A stretch of 64,000 nucleotides of DNA, taken from the NCBI GenBank assembly GCA_018812925.1, contig JAHJCU010000008.1, forward strand, positions 62,001-126,000, written 5' to 3'. Every line of letters begins with the position of its first letter. Positions within the stretch are counted from its first letter, which is position 1. The notes under the pieces are model-generated. The model saw only the letters and a program-made list of their open reading frames with translations. It was not told where the DNA came from and searched no databases. The stretch is from Candidatus Omnitrophota bacterium (GTDB lineage Bacteria; CAIJMQ01). Positions 50,106 through 58,380 of the stretch are shown here, in pieces. The position numbers were made by a program, and so were the translations under genes.

Positions 50106-52721
50106 ATGGAAGATAAAAACTTCACCCCCATGATTCAGCAGTATCTTACGCTGAAGAGTAAATATCCAAGCGCCATACTTTTTTTCCGTCTTGGGGACTT
50201 CTACGAAACATTCTTTGAAGACGCTAAAATCGCTTCAAAAACCCTGCAAATTGTCCTCACAGCAAGAGACGGAGGCAATAAAAAAAAGGTTCCAATGGCC
50301 GGTATTCCACACCACGCAGTTGAAGGATATCTGGCAAAACTCATACGAGCCGGGCATAAAGTTGCAATATGCGAACAGATGGAAGACCCCAGAAAAGCAA
50401 AAGGATTGGTCAAAAGAGAAGTAGTGCGAGTTATTACTCCCGGAACAATAGTCGAATCGTCTCTGTTGGAAGATAAAGGCAATAATTACATTCTTTCTTT
50501 CCGCCCCGACAAAGATAAAGTAGGTTTCTCTTTTCTTGATTGTTCCACAGGCGAATTCAAAGTTTCCGAAGTTTCACTTGATGAATTCATAATAGAAGTT
50601 TCCCGTCTTTCTCCGTCAGAATGTCTACTACCTGAATCGATCGCAAAAGATAATGATTGGCAAAACAATCTCAATCATAAAATACGCACCTTTACACCCT
50701 ACCCCGATTATAATTTTTCACCCGATGTCGCCACACAAACACTAAAAGAACATTTCAACGTTTATTCTTTGGACGGACTTGGACTCCGCGGGTTTAATTT
50801 AGGCATCGCTTCGGCAGGCGCGCTTTTGGATTATGTAAAAGAGATGGAGAAAACAAAACTGGAACATATAACAAATATAGAACTTTATTCTCCTTCTGAC
50901 TTTATGCTTCTTGACGAAGACACACAACGTAATTTAGAACTTTTAAGAACATTTGCGGGAGAAGAACGCAAAGATACCCTTTATTCAATACTCGACTCCA
51001 CACTCACGCCAATGGGAGGACGGCTCTTAAAAAGATGGATGCTTAATCCTTTACTGGATGTAAGAACCATAAACAAGAGACTGGAGAGTGTAAAAACTTT
51101 TACAAAAAATACACCACTATTAGAAGAATTAAGACAGAACCTAAAAGAAGTATACGACCTGGAACGTATCATAAGCCGTCTTGATACAAATGTAGCAAAA
51201 GGTAAGGACCTTATCGCATTAAAACAATCGTTAAATAAAATCCCGCAAATCAAACAAGTACTTAAAGAATGCAAGTTGCCACCGTTGTTAAAGGAACTTG
51301 CTTCTAATCTTGACGATGTTAAGGAAATCCGCGAACTCATAGAAAAAGCAATCGTTGATAATCCGCCATATATTTTGACCGAAGGCGATGTCATAAAAGA
51401 AGGATATGACAGCGAATTGGACAAGTTAAAAATTGCATCCCGAGAAGGCAAAACCTGGATTGCAGGGCTTCAGACAAAAGAAAGAGAACGGACAGGAATC
51501 AAATCACTAAAAGTAGGTTTTAATAAAATTTTCGGATATTACATCGAGATAACATCATCAAATATTTCACAAGCACCATCTGATTATATCCGCAAACAAA
51601 CTTTAGTTAACTGCGAAAGGTTCATAACTGAAGAACTCAAAGACAAAGAATCCCTCATTATCGGCGCAGAAGAAAAAATGAGAGAGCTGGAGTATGAAAT
51701 TTTTCTACAGGTCCGGCTTCTAATCTTAAAAGAATTAAGCAGAATAAAAAATACTGCATCGAACATAGCAAATTTGGATGTTCTTTCTTCACTCGGAGAT
51801 ATTGCGTTAAAAAATGATTACTGCTGTCCCGAAATAACCGAAACAGGAAAAATCCAGATAAAAGACGGCAGACACCCCGTGCTGGAAAAAGTTATGCCCA
51901 ACAACCCTTTTATTCCAAATAACACACTACTTGATGGCAAAGACCATCAGTTGATTATCATCACGGGACCCAATATGGCGGGAAAATCTACATACATACG
52001 CCAGATTGCTTTAATAGTTTTAATGGCGCAGATGGGCAGTTTCATTCCCGCAAAAGAAGCATCAATTTCTGTTGTAGATAGATTATTCACAAGAGTCGGC
52101 GCAACCGACGATTTAGCAAGGGGCAGGTCAACATTTATGGTCGAAATGAACGAGACCGCGCAGATACTGCGAAATGCCACACCTAAAAGTTTAATAATAC
52201 TTGATGAAGTCGGCAGGGGCACATCTACCTATGACGGCGTATCAATAGCGTGGGCTGTTGCCGAATATATTCATAATAACCCGAAAATTGCCTGCAAAAC
52301 ATTATTTGCCACACACTATCACGAACTCACCGGTTTGGTTGATTTCTTAAAGAAAGCCCAAAACTACAATATTGGTGTAAAAGAATCGGGAGGGAAAATA
52401 ACATTCATAAGAAAAATACTTCCCGGCGCGCAGGATAAAAGTTACGGAATTCACGTGGCCGCTTTGGCAGGAATGCCAGACGAGGTTATAAACAGAGCAA
52501 ACGATATCTTGAAGAGTTTAGAAAGAGAAAAATTTATATCTTCAAAGAAAGGTTCGACAAGAACACCGAAAATTAAAATAGACCAACTGACATTCTTCTC
52601 TCCTAAAGAAACAAGTCATCCTATAATTGAAGAGATTAGAAATTTAAAAGTTGAAGAACTCACCCCGCTGGAAGCCCTGAACAAGTTGAGCGAACTAAAG
52701 AAAAAAGCAAAAGAATCGTAA
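50106..52721 (+). CDS. mutS: DNA mismatch repair protein MutS
   Basis: Recognises mismatches and recruits MutL. 871 residues: mismatch-binding domain I with PSAILFFRLGDFYETFFEDA (Phe-x-Glu wedge), domain with AGIPHHAVEGYLAKLI, lever/clamp region, then ATPase with Walker A GPNMAGKSTYIRQ near residue 620, ATDDLARGRSTFMVEM, LILDEVGRGTSTYDGVSIAWA and ATHYHEL. Full length for MutS1. No mutL in the window. No good Shine-Dalgarno sequence; the upstream sequence is repeat array. Confidence 0.97.
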   Translation: MEDKNFTPMIQQYLTLKSKYPSAILFFRLGDFYETFFEDAKIASKTLQIVLTARDGGNKKKVPMAGIPHHAVEGYLAKLIRAGHKVAICEQMEDPRKAKGLVKREVVRVITPGTIVESSLLEDKGNNYILSFRPDKDKVGFSFLDCSTGEFKVSEVSLDEFIIEVSRLSPSECLLPESIAKDNDWQNNLNHKIRTFTPYPDYNFSPDVATQTLKEHFNVYSLDGLGLRGFNLGIASAGALLDYVKEMEKTKLEHITNIELYSPSDFMLLDEDTQRNLELLRTFAGEERKDTLYSILDSTLTPMGGRLLKRWMLNPLLDVRTINKRLESVKTFTKNTPLLEELRQNLKEVYDLERIISRLDTNVAKGKDLIALKQSLNKIPQIKQVLKECKLPPLLKELASNLDDVKEIRELIEKAIVDNPPYILTEGDVIKEGYDSELDKLKIASREGKTWIAGLQTKERERTGIKSLKVGFNKIFGYYIEITSSNISQAPSDYIRKQTLVNCERFITEELKDKESLIIGAEEKMRELEYEIFLQVRLLILKELSRIKNTASNIANLDVLSSLGDIALKNDYCCPEITETGKIQIKDGRHPVLEKVMPNNPFIPNNTLLDGKDHQLIIITGPNMAGKSTYIRQIALIVLMAQMGSFIPAKEASISVVDRLFTRVGATDDLARGRSTFMVEMNETAQILRNATPKSLIILDEVGRGTSTYDGVSIAWAVAEYIHNNPKIACKTLFATHYHELTGLVDFLKKAQNYNIGVKESGGKITFIRKILPGAQDKSYGIHVAALAGMPDEVINRANDILKSLEREKFISSKKGSTRTPKIKIDQLTFFSPKETSHPIIEEIRNLKVEELTPLEALNKLSELKKKAKES

Positions 52722-52786
52722 GAGAATTAGACAAATATTTTCTTATTCAAAAGTAAAAAACTTTTTATTGTAGTTCTTGAATATTT

Positions 52787-53122
52787 TCAACTATGTATTT
52801 CGGGAATTTTCTTATTCTGTGCCTTAACCACACCAACAACAAGAACCCTATCACCAAACCAAATTTTATCCTTCCCGATTTTTTCCATCATTGTTGATCC
52901 ATTGAATTTCAATAGTACAATATTACGAGTATTACCAACGGTATGGCTGGTAACTTCTAATACGGGCTCAGCATATTCAAGATAAATACCTTCGATTTTA
53001 ATCTTGTGTCCCTCAAAATCTTCGATAGCACTTTTAGTTACTAAGGTTTTCGGACTATTATTCTCACGAATACAGCCACTAACCAAAATAGAAAAGGCAA
53101 TTAATGAGAATAGATATTTCAT
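52787..53122 (-). CDS. Small lipoprotein
   Basis: 111 residues. Signal peptide KYLFSLIAFSILVSGC with a good lipobox (LVSG-C, Cys17), so a lipid-anchored periplasmic or outer-membrane protein. The mature part (DFEGHKIKIEGIYLEYAEP, VLLKFNGSTMMEKIGKDK and FGDRVLVVGVVKAQNKKIPEI) has short beta strands reminiscent of an OB-fold as in tRNA_anti-like or BOF proteins. No function can be assigned. On the opposite strand to mutS, 65 bp from its end. Confidence 0.6.
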   Translation of the reverse strand: MKYLFSLIAFSILVSGCIRENNSPKTLVTKSAIEDFEGHKIKIEGIYLEYAEPVLEVTSHTVGNTRNIVLLKFNGSTMMEKIGKDKIWFGDRVLVVGVVKAQNKKIPEIHS

Positions 53123-53194
53123 TTATATTTTATTCATTAATATTCTCTTACAACTTCTTCAAAACCAATTCAGTTGTTATTTTACCTCAACTAC

Positions 53195-53557
53195 TCACCT
53201 GGCAAATATCATCTTTAACGCAATCAACAATAACGCCACACCGAATACCTTTTCTAAAACTACACTTGGTAAATTGGTTGCTATTTTTGCGCCGAATAAA
53301 CCGCCGATAAAAAAACCCATACAAATAAAGGATGCTATTTTAAGGTCGACATATCCGTGTTTGTAATATGTCCATGCGGCGAGTATACCGATTGGAGGAA
53401 CAAGCAAGGCAAGTGTTGTGCCTTGTGCTTGATGCTGGGAAAGTCCGAATAGAAAAATTAAAGCTGGAACAATAATTACTCCACCGCCTATTCCGATTAC
53501 TCCGCTTAAAGCTCCTGCAAATAACCCTAAAGCAATATAAAGTAAAATATTATTCAT
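53195..53557 (-). CDS. TauE/SafE-family permease, half-size
   Basis: 120 residues with four hydrophobic helices. The N-terminal LLYIALGLFAGALSGVIGIGGG, the hallmark glycine run, followed by PALIFLFGLSQHQAQGTTLA and a later GFFIGGLFGAKIATNLP, is TauE/SafE. Full members have about 250 residues from two such halves; small single-half members exist and presumably dimerise. The family exports sulfite, sulfoacetate or related anions. It lies 3 bp downstream of thi4, within a sulfur-related group with cysE. Confidence 0.8.
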   Translation of the reverse strand: MNNILLYIALGLFAGALSGVIGIGGGVIIVPALIFLFGLSQHQAQGTTLALLVPPIGILAAWTYYKHGYVDLKIASFICMGFFIGGLFGAKIATNLPSVVLEKVFGVALLLIALKMIFAR

Positions 53558-53560
53558 ATT

Positions 53561-54334
53561 TTATAATTTCTTCAAAACTAATTCTGCAACTTTTTTACCC
53601 GATAGAAGCATTCCGCCGAAGATAGGACCCATTCTTGGACCACCGAATACAGCGTTGACCGCCATACCCGTAACCCAAAGGCCGGGATATACTTCTTTTG
53701 TATTTTCTACGATAAGTTTTTCGCCGACTTCCGCCCACATTGGTTTTTCACCGAGCATACCGCCGGTGGAAGTGTTGAGTTTTACACCCATTTTCTTTTC
53801 CATACCTCTTACCACTTCGCAAGGGTGTCCTGTTGCGTCTATGATTATTTTTGCGCCGATTGTTATAGGGTCAATATGCAGTTTTGCCATTTCTACGGGA
53901 GACCAGTTAATTACAATCCCCGTAATTTTGTTTTCCCGTATCATTACATCTTCGCAGGAGATAAGATTAAAAATCATAGCGCCTGCTTTCTTTGCATTGA
54001 AACATAAACCCGATGCCATTTCTACGCAATCAACAATATAATAGTTTTCCTTATATTTCTTTAACCGGATATTCTGTTCTTCAAGGATTGGCTTTGCTTC
54101 TTCCTGAATGACCGCTTTGTTGAACATCATACCACCGCCCCACATACCGCCGCCGATGGAAAGTTTTCTTTCAAACAGGGCGACTTTTTTGCCGGCTTTA
54201 GCCAGATAATATGCGGCGATAAGACCAGAAGGGCCGCCGCCAACAATAGCGACATCAAGTTCTGTTGCAGTTCTTAGTTCTTTTGAGTATTCTTCAATAA
54301 TCGCTTGGGAAATCAGGATTTCGTTCAGTTCCAC
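53561..54334 (-). CDS. thi4: Thiazole synthase Thi4 (sulfide-dependent or related archaeal-type)
   Basis: 257 residues from a GTG at 54334, preceded by GAGAAGGAGAAG; a TTG at 54352 is possible. NAD-binding start [52 protein letters not shown] and the C-terminal [24 protein letters not shown] are Thi4. The family builds ADP-thiazole for thiamine from NAD and glycine; yeast-type enzymes donate their own Cys sulfur while many prokaryotic ones use sulfide. By eye I find no Cys at the suicidal position, favouring sulfide use, with low certainty. Overlaps cysE by 41 bp. Confidence 0.88.
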   Translation of the reverse strand: MELNEILISQAIIEEYSKELRTATELDVAIVGGGPSGLIAAYYLAKAGKKVALFERKLSIGGGMWGGGMMFNKAVIQEEAKPILEEQNIRLKKYKENYYIVDCVEMASGLCFNAKKAGAMIFNLISCEDVMIRENKITGIVINWSPVEMAKLHIDPITIGAKIIIDATGHPCEVVRGMEKKMGVKLNTSTGGMLGEKPMWAEVGEKLIVENTKEVYPGLWVTGMAVNAVFGGPRMGPIFGGMLLSGKKVAELVLKKL

Positions 54335-55301
54335 GCTTCTTCTCCTTCTCAAGTTGTTCGATACGATAGTTTAAATCCTTTATTTCATCCTGCAGGGAAT
54401 TAACTTCTTGCGAAGGAGCAACTTCCTGCCCTGTTACTTCCTTCTTATCGTTTTCTATTTTTTCGATGTGTTCTTTTAAGCCCTTTATTTCATCTTTCAG
54501 GGAATTAGTTGTTTGTGAGAACTCAACCTCCTGTTCTGTCTGGCCCTTTTTATCTTCCTGCGCCTGCTTGATGTATACCTTTAATTGTTTTATTTCACCT
54601 TTCAGCGAATCGATTGTCTGTGTGAAATCTACTTGGGATGGGTTTTTCTTATCTTCTTCGGACTGTTCCAATTTGTTGCTCAAACCTTTTATTTCGTCTT
54701 TTAGAGCATTAATGGTTTGCAATACCGGGTCAGGAAGTTTCCCGTGTTCCAGGTCAATTGTTGCTTTTGCGTGTTTCTTATGTTCCTCGACTGTTCTTCC
54801 TGGAACACCCACTACAGTACTATCGGGAGGAACGGATTTTATTACAACAGAGCCCGCACCTATTTTAGAACCTTCGCCTATATTAATTGGGCCAAGAATT
54901 TTTGCGCCTGTGCCGATTACAACGTTATCTTCAATAGTCGGATGTCTCTTTCCTTTCTTAAGACTTGTGCCGCCAAGAACAACTCCCTGATACAGAAGAA
55001 CATCATCACCTATATCAGTCGTCTCACCGATAACCACACCCATACCATGGTCTATAAAAAATCTTCTGCCGATTTGAGCGCCCGGATGAATTTCAATTCC
55101 GGTCATAAATCGGTTAAAGTGGGAAAGAAGCCGCGCCAAAAATAAATAACCATGCTCCCACATAATATGGGCGATTCTGTGCAGCCATAAAGCGTGCAGT
55201 CCCGGATAGCAAAGTACAACTTCCATAGTTGACCTTGCTGCTGGGTCCTCTGCAAAAACGGTTCTTATATCTTCTTTTAACAAAGATTTTAAATCTATCA
55301 T
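54294..55301 (-). CDS. cysE: Serine O-acetyltransferase with repeated coiled-coil tail
   Basis: Acetylates serine for cysteine synthesis. Residues 1-205 are a complete Cys[22 protein letters not shown], left-handed beta-helix with [57 protein letters not shown] and [12 protein letters not shown]. The usual short C-terminal tail is replaced by about 125 residues forming four tandem units of about 35 residues, each with [20 protein letters not shown] heptads, a predicted coiled coil, joined by Gln/Glu/Thr-rich linkers. The tail might oligomerise or tether the enzyme and could affect the O-acetylserine sulfhydrylase interaction. Its end overlaps thi4. A GGAGGTATCC-type site lies before the ATG. 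Confidence 0.93.
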   Translation of the reverse strand: MIDLKSLLKEDIRTVFAEDPAARSTMEVVLCYPGLHALWLHRIAHIMWEHGYLFLARLLSHFNRFMTGIEIHPGAQIGRRFFIDHGMGVVIGETTDIGDDVLLYQGVVLGGTSLKKGKRHPTIEDNVVIGTGAKILGPINIGEGSKIGAGSVVIKSVPPDSTVVGVPGRTVEEHKKHAKATIDLEHGKLPDPVLQTINALKDEIKGLSNKLEQSEEDKKNPSQVDFTQTIDSLKGEIKQLKVYIKQAQEDKKGQTEQEVEFSQTTNSLKDEIKGLKEHIEKIENDKKEVTGQEVAPSQEVNSLQDEIKDLNYRIEQLEKEKKRGTERNPDFPSDY

Positions 55302-55352
55302 TTAGGATACCTCCGATTTGATATGTTATACGGTTGTCGGGTTTAATTCAAC

Positions 55353-55455
55353 CCCCGTTAGAAATTTAAAAAACGCTAAAATAATTATTAACCAGATAAG
55401 CACCCATTGTTCTGCATAGCATCTTAAAAGCAAGTCATTAAATTTCTTTACGGGG
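55353..55455. repeat. CCCCGTTAGAAATTTAA ... TTAAATTTCTTTACGGGG element
   Basis: Inverted arms of 17-18 bp with few mismatches, about 70 bp apart, between the B-box gene and cysE. Same ends as 30017-30105 and the copy inside namZ. Confidence 0.6.
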
Positions 55456-55463
55456 TCAACCCT

Positions 55464-55787
55464 TTATATCTTTAATTTTAGCAGACCCAAAAGTTCCTTT
55501 ATACTCTCAATAATATCTATTTTCAGTATAAAACGGGCTACAATCCATAAAACAACAAACCAGATAATAAGTTTAACAATTGTCGGAATTCTTTTTTGTT
55601 TAATAATAGGTCTTTCTTCGTCTATTTCCTTGATTCTCTCAACGTGCGACTCCATCTTTTTGCCGCATTCTTCCGAACAGAATATTCCGCTGGGAGCTGA
55701 TATACCGCAATCCTCGCAAATCGGCCTATGGCACATCTTGCAGCGCAAAGTAGCTTCTTTTTTAAGACACTTTGTACAGGTGGACAT
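55464..55787 (-). CDS. B-box-type zinc-finger membrane protein
   Basis: 107 residues. The N-terminal 45 residues carry a dense Cys/His set (CTKCLKKEATLRCKMCHRPICEDC, read as C-x2-C...C-x2-C...C-x2-C, then FCSEECGKKM), like the bacterial B-box/rubredoxin-like zinc domain. A charged helix (50-68) leads to one membrane helix (about 70-90, VKLIIWFVVLWIVARFIL) and an amphipathic end. Probably cytosolic zinc module anchored in the inner membrane; function unknown. AAAGGAGGTGAAAT is an excellent ribosome site. Confidence 0.75.
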   Translation of the reverse strand: MSTCTKCLKKEATLRCKMCHRPICEDCGISAPSGIFCSEECGKKMESHVERIKEIDEERPIIKQKRIPTIVKLIIWFVVLWIVARFILKIDIIESIKELLGLLKLKI

Positions 55788-55803
55788 ATTTCACCTCCTT
55801 TAA

Positions 55804-55880
55804 AACTCGGTGTTCGGTTATCGTAAATAATTTTTAACGCAAACCGAAAACCGTTTTATCTTTACGCTAACCGTCTTTTA
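55804..55880. repeat. Heptamer array, CGGTTAT/AACCG family
   Basis: CGGTGTT, CGGTTAT, CGTAAAT, AT centre, then AAACCG, AAAACCG and CTAACCG words at 7-bp steps. Same family as 37756-37830 and 47096-47173. Lies between namZ and the B-box gene. Confidence 0.7.
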
Positions 55881-57158
55881 TTTATATATCAGATACTTCT
55901 CTCTTTTTTCATTAAATTCGTTTAATTCTATTTCCCATTTTTTTATAATTTCGTCAACATTTTTACCTTCTCTTATTTCATCTAATATATAATCTACCCC
56001 CCAGATTTCATTAAAATCTTTGGACGGAATATATTTGCCGGGATATAATGATTCCAATGAAGTTAAAATCTCCAATGCCGTTTTAACAGGCTTAAAAGTT
56101 CTTTTGTCAGTAAGCACTAACCTTATGCCTCCAAGCTCCTTATCTTTAAACGAAAAATAAAACGGTTTAAACCAGTAGGGCTGGAATTTTACACCGGGAA
56201 TATTCTTAGCATTTAATTTTTCCGCAAATTTATTCGGGTCAATCCATTCGCTGCCAATCAACTCAAACGGGAGAGTATATCCCACACCGTTACACAAATT
56301 AGCGCTACCGATAGTTCCTGTCGTAGCGTATAGAAAAGCGGACTCAACTGTGGGAATATGCGGAGAAGTTGGAACCCAATCAAGACTGGTATCATCCCAA
56401 ATCATATTTCTCGTCCAGACTTTCATAGGCACAACAGTCAGTTTAAGTTCAATTTTATATTCTTCTCTTATAAATTTCGCCATCTCGCCTATAGTCATAC
56501 CATGAACCAAAGGAATATCGAACAAACCAATGAAACTTTTATGCTCTTCTTTTATTATGGGTCCTTCTATATTAAACCCGCCCAAGGGATTTGGCCTATC
56601 TAAAACCACAAATTCCTTTCCATATTTTGCGGCTGATTCCATAGCATAAAACAATGTTGAAATATAAGTATATGTTCTGGCGCCTATATCCTGAATGTCA
56701 AAAAGTAAAACATCTATTTCGGATAACATCTCTTCGGTAGGGCAACGGGTCTTTCCATAAATTGAATATACCGGCAGTTTTGTTTTTTCATCTACAATTT
56801 TACTTACATGTTTTCCGGCTAATACTTCGCCTCTTATACCGTGTTCGGGAGCAAAAAGAGCAACAAGATTGAAGGCAGGATTTTCATAAAGAATATCGGT
56901 TGTTGATTTTAAATTTGAATCTACGCCCGTGGGATTGGTTATAAGTCCTAATCTTTTATTTTTGAGAATTTCCACATAGCCTGTGTCTTCCTTCAACACT
57001 TCTATGCCTAATTTTACCCCGTTAGAAGTTTTCAACACAATTTCTTTAGTATCATTCAAACTTTCCGTATTACTTCTAACGGGGCAAAAAACAGAATTAA
57101 CGAATAGAAAAAAGGGCATAATCGCAATTACAATGAAGAGTCGTCTTGATAAACGCAT
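55878..57158 (-). CDS. namZ: Exo-beta-N-acetylmuramidase NamZ (DUF1343)
   Basis: Releases MurNAc from the non-reducing ends of peptidoglycan fragments. 426 residues with a signal peptide (RRLFIVIAIMPFFLFVNSVFC, split at its hydrophobic core) and the family blocks LGLITNPTGVDSN, ALFAPEHGIRGE, PVYSIYGKTRCPTEEML, LLFDIQDIGARTYTYISTL, VLDRPNPLGG, VHGMTIGEMAKFI and TTGTIGSANLCNGVGYTLPFE. Between the signal peptide and mature enzyme, residues about 25-47 are encoded by a perfect inverted-repeat element. Located in periplasm by inference; it may serve wall recycling. Confidence 0.92.
   Translation of the reverse strand: MRLSRRLFIVIAIMPFFLFVNSVFCPVRSNTESLNDTKEIVLKTSNGVKLGIEVLKEDTGYVEILKNKRLGLITNPTGVDSNLKSTTDILYENPAFNLVALFAPEHGIRGEVLAGKHVSKIVDEKTKLPVYSIYGKTRCPTEEMLSEIDVLLFDIQDIGARTYTYISTLFYAMESAAKYGKEFVVLDRPNPLGGFNIEGPIIKEEHKSFIGLFDIPLVHGMTIGEMAKFIREEYKIELKLTVVPMKVWTRNMIWDDTSLDWVPTSPHIPTVESAFLYATTGTIGSANLCNGVGYTLPFELIGSEWIDPNKFAEKLNAKNIPGVKFQPYWFKPFYFSFKDKELGGIRLVLTDKRTFKPVKTALEILTSLESLYPGKYIPSKDFNEIWGVDYILDEIREGKNVDEIIKKWEIELNEFNEKREKYLIYK
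57017..57084. repeat. CCCCGTTAGAAGT / ACTTCTAACGGGG element inside namZ
   Basis: Perfect 13-bp inverted arms with a 42-bp interior, read in frame as the linker after the NamZ signal peptide. Same ends as the intergenic copies at 30.0 and 55.4 kb. Confidence 0.8.
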
Positions 57159-57228
57159 AGCTTAATTTTACACGCAAGATACTTATGTAGCAATAGGTGG
57201 ATTTTTCCGCATGATATAATTATAAGTT

Positions 57229-57780
57229 ATGTCAAATATAATTTTTTATACTTTCCTTGACTCATTTTTAGGAACAATAGGGCTCGCTTCGTCTTCTTCG
57301 GGCGTGGTATATGTGGATATGGGAATAAAAAAAAGAGCTTTTTTATGTAAACTAAAGCAAAAATTCCCGACCTGTAAACTAATAAAATCGGAAAAGAAAA
57401 ACTCTAAAGCGATATGTGAATTAAACTCTTATCTGAAAGGAAATATGAAATCGTTTGAAAGTAAGCTGGATTTAAAAGGCCCGCCCAAATCATGTCGGGC
57501 AGGTCCTCCAAAATCTCGGCGGGCAGGCACGCCTTTTCAGATTAAAGTATGGAATTGTTTAAGAAAAATTCCTTACGGTAAAATGTATTCATATAAATTT
57601 ATTGCCTGTAAAATAGCAACATGCTCCCATTCGCGCGCGGTCGGCAATGCTGTCGCTAAAAATCCTGTTGCGATATTTATTCCCTGTCATAGAGTAATCA
57701 ATTCCAACGGGGATTTGGGGAATTATGGCCCCGGCAAGAACTTCAAGAAAATGTTATTAAAGATTGAAAAAGCAATATAA
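57229..57780 (+). CDS. ogt: Methylated-DNA-protein-cysteine methyltransferase with in-frame repeat
   Basis: Suicidal repair of O6-alkylguanine. 183 residues: active-site IPCHRVINSNGDLGNYG near residues 146-162, the DNA-binding helix SRAVGNAVAKNP with its arginine finger, and TPFQIKVWNCLRKIPYGKMYSY. Just before TPFQ a doubled 8-residue unit PPKSCRAG-PPKSRRAG (about 84-100) is encoded by two tandem 24-bp palindromic repeats; homologues lack it. A TATAAT at 57215-57220 lies so close to the ATG that the mRNA may be leaderless; no Shine-Dalgarno sequence is seen. Confidence 0.92.
   Translation: MSNIIFYTFLDSFLGTIGLASSSSGVVYVDMGIKKRAFLCKLKQKFPTCKLIKSEKKNSKAICELNSYLKGNMKSFESKLDLKGPPKSCRAGPPKSRRAGTPFQIKVWNCLRKIPYGKMYSYKFIACKIATCSHSRAVGNAVAKNPVAIFIPCHRVINSNGDLGNYGPGKNFKKMLLKIEKAI
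57478..57533. repeat. Two tandem 24-bp GC-rich palindromic units in frame in ogt
   Basis: Units read CCCGCCCAAA-TCATGT-CGGGCAGG and TCCTCCAAAA-TCTCGG-CGGGCAGG. Each is 24 bp, eight codons, so duplication keeps frame. Same family as the uvrC and ribD insertions. Confidence 0.8.
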
Positions 57781-57814
57781 TAGAACAAAACCGCGTAAAG
57801 AAAATGGAATGGGT

Positions 57815-57843
57815 TTGATAGAGCTGAATTGCTATGGTAGAAT
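57815..57843 (+). promoter_or_regulatory. Sigma-70-type promoter for hsp20
   Basis: TTGATA (57815-57820), 17-bp spacer, TAGAAT (57838-57843); start expected near 57850. No CIRCE-type inverted repeat is seen. Confidence 0.5.
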
Positions 57844-57872
57844 TTTTTAACTAAAAGATATAAGGAATAATT

Positions 57873-58331
57873 ATGCCATTATTTAAGGATAAAATTTCCA
57901 AAAATATAAAGCAAATGGAAGATGAGATGGAAAAGGTCTTCCGTCATCTTTCTACTTTTCGCAATTGCTTCTTTCCCTCTCCACTTCACAAACCCTGGCA
58001 TCCGTATACCGATGTATATGAAACCAAGACAGATTTAGTAATAAAAGTGGAATTAGCCGGAGTTAAAAAAGAGGATATTAAAATTTTCACCCGAGAAGAC
58101 AATATTATAATCCACGGAACCAGAAAAGAAACTTGTACAGAAGGAAAAACTGCCTATAGGCAAATGGAAATAAATTACGAAGCTTTTGAAACGATCATTT
58201 CTCTTGGTATCCCCGTTGATGCAAAAAAACCGTTAAAAGCTACCGCAACCAACGGGATTTTGGAAATTAGATTGCCGAAAACAAAGAAAAATCAAGTTAA
58301 GAATATAAAAATAAAAATTAAGGGAGAATAG
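57873..58331 (+). CDS. hsp20: Small heat-shock protein, Hsp20 family
   Basis: ATP-independent holdase chaperone. 152 residues: N-terminal arm with FPSPLHKPWHPYTDVYET, alpha-crystallin domain (about 48-140) with LVIKVELAGVKKEDIKI, IIIHGTRK, and the strand LEIRLPKTKK, and a C-terminal I-x-I-like IKIKIKG. Three or more cysteines are unusual for the group but not diagnostic. Followed after 49 bp by lon, so a proteostasis pair. Confidence 0.93.
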   Translation: MPLFKDKISKNIKQMEDEMEKVFRHLSTFRNCFFPSPLHKPWHPYTDVYETKTDLVIKVELAGVKKEDIKIFTREDNIIIHGTRKETCTEGKTAYRQMEINYEAFETIISLGIPVDAKKPLKATATNGILEIRLPKTKKNQVKNIKIKIKGE

Positions 58332-58380
58332 AATCGTTTAATCCGGGTAAAGTAAGACACTTATATCCGAACAAAAAATT

